The notes below the pieces were generated by a model. The model saw only the letters and a program-made list of their open reading frames with translations. It was not told where the DNA came from and did not search any database. A stretch of DNA of 64,000 bases from an uncultured Bacteroidota bacterium (lineage in GTDB: Bacteria > Bacteroidota > Bacteroidia > Flavobacteriales > Flavobacteriaceae), in contig CAILWV010000049.1 of assembly GCA_903838055.1 (NCBI GenBank), forward strand, positions 1 through 64,000. Direction: 5' to 3'. How positions within the stretch are numbered: the stretch's first letter is position 1; each line of letters starts with the position of its first letter. Shown piece after piece: positions 29,001-36,413 of this stretch. Made by a program: the position numbers and the translations under genes.

Positions 29001-29060
29001 CGCATTTGAAAATGCGAAAACCATTATAAAAAGTAAGTATAAATATTTATTGAAAGTCAT
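26043..29060 (-). CDS. SusC/RagA family TonB-linked outer-membrane transporter
   Basis: 1005 residues with a signal peptide (MTFNKYLYLLFIMVFAFSNAQ). A carboxypeptidase-regulatory-like domain at about 24-100 (IKGKITDSKTKKPIIGTNI) is followed by the plug (VNVIQPSGKPGIGLNINIRG; GVNPLYVIDGVQ; ILKDATATAIYGVNGSSGVV) and a 22-strand barrel ending in FIIGLKAGF. It imports oligosaccharides across the outer membrane using TonB energy. A strong terminator (29221-29256) separates it from the T9SS protein upstream, so it probably has its own promoter in the 160 bases at 29061-29220, although I see no perfect TAnnTTTG there. Confidence 0.96.
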   Translation of the reverse strand: MTFNKYLYLLFIMVFAFSNAQQIEIKGKITDSKTKKPIIGTNIIVKITKKGIISDVDGNYSIKTNVNDVLIFSNIGYTNQEVKVSKTQILNIELVEESNKLEDVIINVGYGTQKKKNLTNAVSSVKADSFDDRPIYNVGQAIQGNAAGVNVIQPSGKPGIGLNINIRGLNSIQSGVNPLYVIDGVQTYSTEGINTEDIVDIQILKDATATAIYGVNGSSGVVIITTKRGKANKTTFNFSSYYGSSKIVKNINVLNLDQYKTLMAEVSPAYVTQANQSLYNGINTNWRDLVFRNGIDKNVDFSYSGGTEKIKSFASLGYQDVEGIVSPSMFSRLSGRLNLDVDATPWLKAHANLNLIHTKLFNTSDNNSANQGGVILSTLTTPAFLPVYADELQGRVLNPANGLYYSPYDNTFSTPGGFQNGQFSLNPSASLENPVSFQSRIENTNTYRYLSNLGLDITLLKNLVWKTSSNIDMSRSVWDYFIDSYRSNAGRNSTTDLTLNGIGKQHITSYYTWNYENTLNYSLKSGNHDFTFLVGNSVQKSSYHLNQIEGTGFPIDLRELDLSLMMKPNAQYSYEIIREKNYVSYFGRATYNYKGKYIVNGVFRSSGSSQLAPGHKWGYFPGISGAWIISNEDVFKNKKNVSEIKLRGGWGKSGNISGLGEYAWYSLMPVGSTSTNPLNYENTDLTWETTTDINIGLDLGFFNNRIKFTTDVFKRRTNDLVRSFQPGGNGPYLTYNKGELENKGLEFVLNTVNLKGDFSWNSNFNITFLRNKVLQMGYNPVDYSGYENVNRIEIGQPLGNFYGYVVDRVNPTTGRLEYKDINGDGVVTPSDRTIIGNALPKYTFGFNNSFSYKGLTLDLLVTSSQGNDIFNATRIELEGMQGPKNQSTAVLDRWTTTGQITNIPRAGVDNFASIPATANSTRWIEDGSYVRIKAVTLGYAFKKSIKGLSSLKLYATGQNLITWTKYSGFDPEVSSNSNYSGTGQGIDYGTFPQVKTFIIGLKAGF

Positions 29061-29220
29061 AATTAGTATGATATTATTATTAAATCTTTAGAAATCGAAT
29101 ATGAAATTGGTAAACAAACATTTGTGGACATTTATGTTTAATTAAAAATGTTCAAAAATCGATGAACTTATTACATTTTGCTTTTCTAAAATGAATCAAA
29201 AATTAAGTAAGGAAATTTAT

Positions 29221-29256
29221 AAAAAAAATCCCTTACAACAATGTGCTGTAAGGGAT
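29221..29256 (-). terminator. Rho-independent terminator between the T9SS protein and susC
   Basis: aatcccttaca (29226-29236) pairs perfectly with tgtaagggatt (29246-29256), an 11-bp stem with a 9-base loop. On the minus strand it is followed by a T-run (A-run at 29221-29227). It lies 17 bases past the stop of the upstream gene. Confidence 0.88.
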
Positions 29257-29272
29257 TAATAATTTTAGCATC

Positions 29273-30538
29273 TTATTTTTTTACTAACTTCACAGTTTCA
29301 GACCCTGAAATTGAAGAAATTTTAGCAAAATAAATCCCGCTATTTAAAGAAGAAGCATCTAAAGTAGCTTGATTAGAATTTACTGATTTAGTTAATACAA
29401 CTTTACCAAGAATATCCATTATTTGAATAGAATCAATTTGATTTTTTTCTGAAGTAAAATTCCAAACATTTGTAGTTGGATTAGGATATACTTTGAAATA
29501 AGAATTAGAGAATGCTTCATTTGCTGCCATAACTGGATTAAATGTCCAAGTACCAGTACTTCTATTGAAATCAACATTATATACACCCCATGGTATAAAG
29601 ATGTCACCACCTCCACCTAAAATACCATTCATAGATGTTCCTGTCAAGGCTAAATTATTAGAACCATTTGCAGAAGCTATGTTTCCATATTGAACAGTCC
29701 AGTCGTGATTATCTCTAATTTTCAAATGCATTTCTGGGTCTGTCCAAGGAGCATTAGGAGGTGTAGGAACAAATATTGTAGCATCCCAATTAGTTTTAGT
29801 GTAATGAATATTATCTGTAGTTTCTAAATCTAAGTCCATATTCCAACCTGAACCAGCAAAATTTCCAATCATACTCACAACAACTGGTTCAAAAACAAAC
29901 TCTGCAGGACCTGTTCCAGGCATAACAAAATAAGTATTAAATGCTCCAGTAGGTACATTTATTGTTCCTGAATTAACAACAGGGCCAGTAGGAAATGCAC
30001 CACCCCATTGAGCAGTTACCGGAGAAGTTTGCTGAAAGCTTGCAGTTCCACCAGGAAAAAATAAACTCTTTTTGGAGTAAGCAACTCCATTTGTTGTATT
30101 CATTTGAACATCTGAAGTTAAACCACCACCATTAATTTTAATTACCGGATTTGGATTAATCCCTGGTGTAAATAAGTAATCTTTTGTAACTGCATTATAA
30201 GTTACATTCCAAAATCCTAATGTACCAACAATATTATTTCCGCCATTTACTACGGCAGTACCTCCAGGAAAACCAAATGGAGCTACATTCGCCCCAACAA
30301 ATCCTGCAGTAGTAGCCCAAGTTCCTCCTTCGGAAAATTTCATGTTACCATCCCCAACAATTTCAAAGTTAGAAGCTGTCCAGATAGTTCCACCATCTGT
30401 AGAACTTAATACTAATCCTCCCGGTTGGTTCCAACCTCCAGTTCCTGTTCCTGTAATGGTAACTGGGCCTGCCACTTGTGCATTAACTCCAAATCCTAAG
30501 ACAAGAGCTAGAAATAAATAATGTAATTTTGTTTTCAT
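29273..30538 (-). CDS. SusE/SusF-like surface glycan-binding candidate with T9SS type A sorting domain
   Basis: 421 residues with a signal peptide (MKTKLHYLFLALVLGFGVNA). Three tandem modules of about 100-110 residues each repeat a Gly/Trp-rich pattern (DGNMKFSEGGTWATTAGF, then AQWGGAFPTGP, then MHLKIRDNHDWTVQYG) with a closing strand such as DYLFTPG or GTWTFNP. This is the style of SusE/SusF starch-binding modules. The last 75 residues are a type A sorting domain (FKVYPNPTTNVWNF; IMDILGKVVL; LNSGIYFAKISS; VKLVKK). It is the first gene leftward of the divergent regulator and is followed by a terminator. Function as an extracellular polysaccharide-binding protein is inferred. Confidence 0.82.
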   Translation of the reverse strand: MKTKLHYLFLALVLGFGVNAQVAGPVTITGTGTGGWNQPGGLVLSSTDGGTIWTASNFEIVGDGNMKFSEGGTWATTAGFVGANVAPFGFPGGTAVVNGGNNIVGTLGFWNVTYNAVTKDYLFTPGINPNPVIKINGGGLTSDVQMNTTNGVAYSKKSLFFPGGTASFQQTSPVTAQWGGAFPTGPVVNSGTINVPTGAFNTYFVMPGTGPAEFVFEPVVVSMIGNFAGSGWNMDLDLETTDNIHYTKTNWDATIFVPTPPNAPWTDPEMHLKIRDNHDWTVQYGNIASANGSNNLALTGTSMNGILGGGGDIFIPWGVYNVDFNRSTGTWTFNPVMAANEAFSNSYFKVYPNPTTNVWNFTSEKNQIDSIQIMDILGKVVLTKSVNSNQATLDASSLNSGIYFAKISSISGSETVKLVKK

Positions 30539-30829
30539 AAATAATGATTTAATTTTAGTTAATATTTAATCCATTTATCTTTGAGGGTAATAAATGAACA
30601 TTTTTCATTTACAATATTAACTTTTGTTTAGCGAAATCGTTGTAAATTTAATACACTTGCATTACGTTTTTTTGTATTATAACTACGTGTTTTATACTTT
30701 TATTTTTGTAAATGTTTAATTTAAAGCGTATTAATTTTAAAATAAAACAATAATTCACTAATAATTGTTACATTTGTTAAATATTTAAAATAGAGAGTAA
30801 TTAGTAATATCCATGAACATTTTATAATT

Positions 30830-33709
30830 ATGTATAAAAAGGTATTTTTAATTTGGTTGTTTTGTGTCTCAATTGGATTAAGTCAAACTAAACTAATAAA
30901 CGACATAAAATCCTATAAATATGAAACTCCTAAAATTGTTCATTACAACAGAAATGATTTTAAAGCAGATCCTCAGTTTTGGACCATGTGTGAAAATAAC
31001 GATGGAACTTTAATTTTCGGAAATAATGATGGTGCATTGGTTTATGATGGGGAACATTGGAAAAAAGTATTTTTACCCAATAACTCCTCAATAAGAAGTA
31101 TAGTTAAAACCAAAGAAGGGAAAATATTTGCAGGAGGCTACAATGAATTTGGCACATTGCAAAAGGATAAATTTGGAAATTATTTTTATAAATCTTTAGT
31201 AAGTTATTTTCACTTAGAAAATAAAAATTTTGAGAACCTTTGGCAAGTACACCAACTTAATAATCTAATTATTTTTCGTTCTTTTTCGGAACTTATTGTT
31301 ATTAATAAGGATATAGTTACTGAATTACCTGCTAATAATTCGTTTCTCTATTCTGCACAAGTAAATGAAGATTATTTTGTACAAGATTCTGGTTTTGGAA
31401 TCTATAAGTTCAATCCGGAATCAATGAATTTGGAACTTTTGTTTCAAAATCAATCCATTCTAAACGAAGAAATTGCTTCCATACTTCCTACGGATATTCC
31501 AAACACAATATCACTTATTTCAAAATCTGGTAATGTCTACTCTGGATCTATCGATTCTAAAATAATAAAAAAAACATCAAACCTTTTTGCTGCAACTAGA
31601 AAAGACGAAATCACTTTTGGAATATTAGATAATAATAAAGATTACTTACTAGCTACAAGGGGTGAAAAAATAATTAAAATTTCAAAATCAGGAGTAATAC
31701 AACACGATCCGTCTTCCTTTTCAGCATTATCGAATGCTAATATTCATTTTATTTATCAAACTAAAAACAACAATATATGGGTTTTACAAAATAATGGATT
31801 GAATTTTTTAGATTATAAATCTCCATTTGTTTCTATTTTTGATCAAGCTAGTGTATATGATATATTGTTGAAAGACAATATAATTTACACTGCTACAAAT
31901 AATGGTGTTTATTTTGCAAACAATATTCCTCCTTTTAATTTTAAAAAGTTGGAGGATTTACAAGGGCAATCTTGGGCGATTCAACAATTAGAAAACGACA
32001 TACTTATTTCTCATGATACAGGGCTCTATCAATTAGTTAATGGCTCGCTTAAAAAAATTGGTAAAGAATCTGGATTTTGGAAAATTACTAAAATAGATGG
32101 CAAAAAAGGACTATACCTAGGGTCTAATTATAATGGATTTTATCTTATCGAAAAGCGAGAAAATCAATGGAATATAGTACATAAAATAAAAGGATTTGAG
32201 GAATCTACCAGAGATATCTTGGCAGATTATGAACCAAATACCTATTGGATATGCCATGGATACAAAGGGGTTTATAAAATCCACATCAATAATGACTACT
32301 CTCGTGTAGATGTTGTAGATCATTTTACTAATAAAAACGGACTCACATCACCATACAATATCAACGTATTTAAATGGAATAATACTATAGTTTTTACTAC
32401 TAATACAGGGATTTATTTTTATAATAATGCAATTAATAAATTCGAATTATTTAACCCTTTAAATAAATTATTCGACACTTCTAAAAACACCAGAAAGTTG
32501 ATTCAACACAATGAAACCACTTGGTTTGTGCAAGATGATGAAGCAGGATATTTTCTTACTACAAGTAATAAATTATGTAAAGATTTATTTCTTAATTTAA
32601 AAGGTAGTTTCAACAGAGGAATGGAATGCATTTATCCATTAAAAGATAATAAAGTACTTTTTGGGACTAACTCTGGAATTTTTCAGTATAATTTAAATGT
32701 AACTAATAACAAGGAATTATTCAACACTATAATTAATCAAATTAATTATACTAGAAATCAGAAATTAGAATTTGTAGAAATTAATTCTAATAAAGCAGAT
32801 ATTAATTTACCAAATCAAACCGATATATTACGTTTTGAATTTTCTTCACCACAAATGATGTCTAGCGCTGAAACTAACTATAGTTATAAGTTAGATAACA
32901 TAGATGAAAATTGGTCTCCTTGGCAAAAAAATGCTTTTAAAGAATATACGCATCTAAGACCAGGCGATTATACGTTTATTGTAAAAAGTAGAAATTTTGC
33001 AGGTCTTATCGGAAAAGAAGCAAAGTTTAAGTTTACTATTCTTCCAAAATGGTATCAAACCAATTTAGCCTATTTCTTATATTTAGTGATACTCTTTTTC
33101 TGTATTAACTTCATAATAAGTTATGTCAAAAAGAAAATTGCTTATGAGAGATTAAAATCAACAAATGAAATAAAAAAATCACAACAACTTTTAGAACTGG
33201 AGCTTGAAAAATTAAAATTAAAACACGATAAAGAAGTTATCAGCAAAGACAAGTTAATTTTAGAAGTAGATATTATTGATAAAAGTAAAGAATTAGCAAA
33301 TTACACTCTTTTATTGAGTCAGAAAAAAAACATATTTGGAGAACTTTTAATTGATTTAAAACAGTTGCGCGATATGTTAAAAAGTGATGATTCCAGAAGA
33401 AAGATAACAGAAATATTCCAGAAATTAAATCAGCATAGAATAGGTGAAGAGTTTATGGAGATATTTGATGTAAATTTTGAAAAAATAAATCATGATTTTT
33501 TTGAAAAACTGAAACAAATAGATTCCTCCTTGTCTAAACGGGAACTTCGGCTTTGCGCTTTTATTAAAATGGATTTAACTAACAAAGAAATAGCTCCTTT
33601 ATTAAATATTTCTATTCGAGGGGTTGAAACAGCAAGATATAAGGTAAGAAAAAAACTAAAACTTTCCCATGATGATAATTTCATTCATTTTTTAGAAAGC
33701 TTAAGTTAA
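30830..33709 (+). CDS. Propeller-sensor/Y_Y_Y/LuxR-type HTH regulator of the PUL (SusR-like)
   Basis: 959 residues. A signal-type N-terminus (KVFLIWLFCVSIGLSQ) leads into a long periplasmic sensor of two-component-regulator propeller repeats (for example NNDGALVYDGEHWKKV and GLYLGSNYNGFYLI). It is followed by a Y_Y_Y domain at about 680-745 (SYKLDNIDENWSPW; LRPGDYTFIVKSRNFAG), one transmembrane helix near 755-775 (LAYFLYLVILFFCINFIISY), a coiled coil, and a C-terminal LuxR/GerE-type helix-turn-helix (LSKRELRLCAFIKMDLTNKE; IAPLLNISIRGVETARYKVR). There is no kinase or receiver domain, so it is a one-component membrane-bound regulator. It faces away from the SusCD operon and is the obvious candidate to sense the released oligosaccharide. 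Confidence 0.92.
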   Translation: MYKKVFLIWLFCVSIGLSQTKLINDIKSYKYETPKIVHYNRNDFKADPQFWTMCENNDGTLIFGNNDGALVYDGEHWKKVFLPNNSSIRSIVKTKEGKIFAGGYNEFGTLQKDKFGNYFYKSLVSYFHLENKNFENLWQVHQLNNLIIFRSFSELIVINKDIVTELPANNSFLYSAQVNEDYFVQDSGFGIYKFNPESMNLELLFQNQSILNEEIASILPTDIPNTISLISKSGNVYSGSIDSKIIKKTSNLFAATRKDEITFGILDNNKDYLLATRGEKIIKISKSGVIQHDPSSFSALSNANIHFIYQTKNNNIWVLQNNGLNFLDYKSPFVSIFDQASVYDILLKDNIIYTATNNGVYFANNIPPFNFKKLEDLQGQSWAIQQLENDILISHDTGLYQLVNGSLKKIGKESGFWKITKIDGKKGLYLGSNYNGFYLIEKRENQWNIVHKIKGFEESTRDILADYEPNTYWICHGYKGVYKIHINNDYSRVDVVDHFTNKNGLTSPYNINVFKWNNTIVFTTNTGIYFYNNAINKFELFNPLNKLFDTSKNTRKLIQHNETTWFVQDDEAGYFLTTSNKLCKDLFLNLKGSFNRGMECIYPLKDNKVLFGTNSGIFQYNLNVTNNKELFNTIINQINYTRNQKLEFVEINSNKADINLPNQTDILRFEFSSPQMMSSAETNYSYKLDNIDENWSPWQKNAFKEYTHLRPGDYTFIVKSRNFAGLIGKEAKFKFTILPKWYQTNLAYFLYLVILFFCINFIISYVKKKIAYERLKSTNEIKKSQQLLELELEKLKLKHDKEVISKDKLILEVDIIDKSKELANYTLLLSQKKNIFGELLIDLKQLRDMLKSDDSRRKITEIFQKLNQHRIGEEFMEIFDVNFEKINHDFFEKLKQIDSSLSKRELRLCAFIKMDLTNKEIAPLLNISIRGVETARYKVRKKLKLSHDDNFIHFLESLS

Positions 33710-33747
33710 AGAATAAAAAAAGTAAATTTACTTTAAAATAATAACCA

Positions 33748-35826
33748 ATGAATAAGTTCCTTTTTCTATTAATTCCGTTTTTTTCTTTTGCGCAAAAAGC
33801 TACCAAGGTAGATTTTATAGAATGTAACGCTTCGGTAGTGCCTCATTTTGAAACCAAAACAATTGACGGAACAGTAGTGTATAAATTCCAATTGCTTTCT
33901 GAAATGGATTCTATACGAATAGATGCCAAGAATATGTATTTTTCTGACGTTGCTATTAATGGAACCCCTGTAAATTATAAAAACAACAAGAAAGAAATAA
34001 TTTTATTTGAAGGATACAAAAAGGGTGCTAACGAAGTTTCTTTTACTTATAAAGCAATGCCAAAACAAACTCTATATTTTATTGGAGTTGGCAAGGGCCA
34101 TCAAATATGGACACAAGGGCAGGGAAAATATACTAGCAATTGGTTGCCGAGTTTTGATGATGTCAATGAGAAAGTTATTTTTAATATGAATGTAACCTAT
34201 GAAAATGATTTTAAAGTTATTTCCAACGGAATTTTAGAAAGTAAAAACTACAACCAGCAAGACGGTACAACATCGTATCAATTTAATATGAAAAATCCCA
34301 TGGCTTCCTATTTAGTTATGCTAGCCATAGGAAATTTTGATCATGCAGCAACCAAATCAAAAAGTGGAATACCTTTAGAGATGTATTATCAACCTAAGGA
34401 TTCTGAAAAATTTGATTATACCTATAAAGATTCTAATACTATTTTTGATTTCTTAGAAAAAGAAATAGGAGTGAAGTACCCTTGGAAAATTTATCGTCAA
34501 ATTCCAGTTGAAGATTTTCTTTATGCTGGAATGGAAAATACTACCTCCACCATTTTTGCACAAGATTTTGTAGTAGATGAATCTGGTTTCAATGATAGAA
34601 ATTACATTAATGTTAATGCCCACGAACTAGCACACCAATGGTTTGGAGATTTGGTAACTGCCAAAACTGGTAAACATCATTGGCTACAAGAAGGCTTTGC
34701 AACCTATTATGCCTTGTTGGCAGAACGTAAAATTTTTGGCGATGACTATTTTTATTATATGATGTATAAAAATTCGTTGTTGTTGCGAAAAGAAGCAAAA
34801 ACAGACACTATCCCTATTTTAAATGAAAAAGCAAGTTCCTATTCTTTTTATCAAAAAGGTGCTTGGGCATTGTTTGTAATTAGTGAAGCAATTGGTGAAA
34901 AGAATTTTAAAAAAGCGATTAAAAATTATTTAAAAAAATACCAATTTAAAAACGTAGAAACTGCCGATTTCTTGAGTGAAATTGCAGCAGTTTCCGACTT
35001 TGATATTATAAGATTTCAAAAAGAATGGCTAGAAGATTATCATTTTCCAACCGAACAAGCCAATGATTTATTGAAGAAGAATGAAAGTTTCCGGACCTTA
35101 ATTGAAATTCAAGCCCAAAAGAATAAACCATTTGCTGATAAAGAAGATTTCTTTATTGAGATAATGAAATCTAATGTTTTTTATGCTTTAAAAAAAGAAA
35201 TAATTAATCAAATACAAGAAGTTCCTTTTATTGAAAAAGAAACATTACTTCGTTTGGCAATGAGAACCAACGATATAGAAATTCGCCAATCTGTTGCTGA
35301 AACAATTACTACTATTCCGGATTCATTTCTTTCTGACTATGAATCTTTATTAGATGATAAATCCTATGATACTAAAGAAATTGCTTTTAGTAATTTGTAT
35401 AAAAACTTTCCTGATAATCGTTCAAAATATCTTGAACTTGCCAAAAATTGGATTGGTAAAAATGATAAAGGATTACGAATTTTGTTTCTTTCCTATTATT
35501 TAGAATTTTATAGTGCAAATACTGATACCTCTCAATATTCTCAATATTATTTTGAATTGTTAGAATATACATCTCCAAAATATGAGAGTTCCATTCGTCA
35601 AAATGCTTTCGAAAATGCATTGTATTTAGAACCGAAAAACTTAAAAGCACTTAAGAATTTAGTTAATGCTACTACACATCCCAAATGGCAATTAGTGAAA
35701 TATGCCCGCGACACTATTAGAATTCTGTTGAAAAAAGAAGGATTCCGAGTGTTGTTTACTTCTATTTTACCTGAAGTTCCTGATTCAGAAAAAATCCAAT
35801 TGCAACGATTGTTGGAGGAGAAGTGA
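33748..35826 (+). CDS. M1 family metallopeptidase (aminopeptidase N-like)
   Basis: 692 residues with a signal peptide (MNKFLFLLIPFFSFA), so periplasmic or exported. Zinc ligands are in HELAHQWFGDL (His292 and His296, catalytic Glu293) and in WLQEGFATYYALL (Glu315). The exopeptidase motif GMENTTSTIF (a GAMEN variant) lies just upstream. The C-terminal third (about 500-690) is helical and repeat-like, as in HEAT/ARM tails of M1 enzymes. It removes N-terminal residues from peptides. It is co-oriented with the PUL regulator and 38 bases downstream of it, but the function is unrelated and co-transcription may be incidental. Confidence 0.93.
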   Translation: MNKFLFLLIPFFSFAQKATKVDFIECNASVVPHFETKTIDGTVVYKFQLLSEMDSIRIDAKNMYFSDVAINGTPVNYKNNKKEIILFEGYKKGANEVSFTYKAMPKQTLYFIGVGKGHQIWTQGQGKYTSNWLPSFDDVNEKVIFNMNVTYENDFKVISNGILESKNYNQQDGTTSYQFNMKNPMASYLVMLAIGNFDHAATKSKSGIPLEMYYQPKDSEKFDYTYKDSNTIFDFLEKEIGVKYPWKIYRQIPVEDFLYAGMENTTSTIFAQDFVVDESGFNDRNYINVNAHELAHQWFGDLVTAKTGKHHWLQEGFATYYALLAERKIFGDDYFYYMMYKNSLLLRKEAKTDTIPILNEKASSYSFYQKGAWALFVISEAIGEKNFKKAIKNYLKKYQFKNVETADFLSEIAAVSDFDIIRFQKEWLEDYHFPTEQANDLLKKNESFRTLIEIQAQKNKPFADKEDFFIEIMKSNVFYALKKEIINQIQEVPFIEKETLLRLAMRTNDIEIRQSVAETITTIPDSFLSDYESLLDDKSYDTKEIAFSNLYKNFPDNRSKYLELAKNWIGKNDKGLRILFLSYYLEFYSANTDTSQYSQYYFELLEYTSPKYESSIRQNAFENALYLEPKNLKALKNLVNATTHPKWQLVKYARDTIRILLKKEGFRVLFTSILPEVPDSEKIQLQRLLEEK

Positions 35827-35838
35827 TTTATTATGGAA

Positions 35839-36360
35839 TTACAAAAATTCTTTAACCTCAGTTTTTAAATAACCTAAAGCTAAATTATTTACCGATTCAC
35901 CCTCTAAGGAATTGGTTAGAATAGTTTCTCTCAATCCATTCGAGTTGGATACAGAAGTGCTTAATGCAGTTTTTCGTATGTTTTGAATGGTTGTATTTTT
36001 AGCAGTACTTATCATTTTCCAACATTCATCGGATACATAAATTTGTTGGGTTAAATTATGTTCAAATTCTTGTTCAATGTGCTGAATTAACAAGTTTTGA
36101 TAATCCATTTTATCTTCGCTTAATGGAGCAATTCTAATTACTATTTTGGTAGGAGAAATCCGTTCTAGTAACAGCGCTAAACGTTCGTATGCTTGCAGTT
36201 TTAATGGTAATGCTTGCTTTTGATTTTCTCTTCTTAGCATAAAACGTCTTTGGTTTTCGCTGTTTTGGGTGTGCATTTGAAAAAAATAATAAGCAACAGC
36301 TCCAGTTACTAATGCAGGTAATGTGTAAAAAGCTAATTCAATAATTTTATCTGAGTTCAT
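35839..36360 (-). CDS. Conserved Bacteroidota protein with N-terminal membrane anchor
   Basis: 173 residues. One hydrophobic helix at about 8-27 (IELAFYTLPALVTGAVAYYF) is followed by a charged, helical cytoplasmic region (QRRFMLRRENQKQALPLKLQ; AYERLALLLERISP; LIQHIEQEFEHNLTQQIYVS). It resembles a conserved hypothetical family of Flavobacteriia (possibly the one listed as DUF7935, from memory). It is the last gene of a long leftward run, 53 bases after the symporter. No function is assigned. Confidence 0.7.
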   Translation of the reverse strand: MNSDKIIELAFYTLPALVTGAVAYYFFQMHTQNSENQRRFMLRRENQKQALPLKLQAYERLALLLERISPTKIVIRIAPLSEDKMDYQNLLIQHIEQEFEHNLTQQIYVSDECWKMISTAKNTTIQNIRKTALSTSVSNSNGLRETILTNSLEGESVNNLALGYLKTEVKEFL

Positions 36361-36413
36361 TTGTAATTTTAGGTCTAAATTATTGACAAATATAAATAAT
36401 ATAGCTTAAAAAA

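Noticed and set aside
33719..33734. Palindrome aaagtaaatttacttt between the PUL regulator and the M1 peptidase
   Set aside because: Pure A/T-rich short palindrome with no T-run; too weak to call a terminator or operator.
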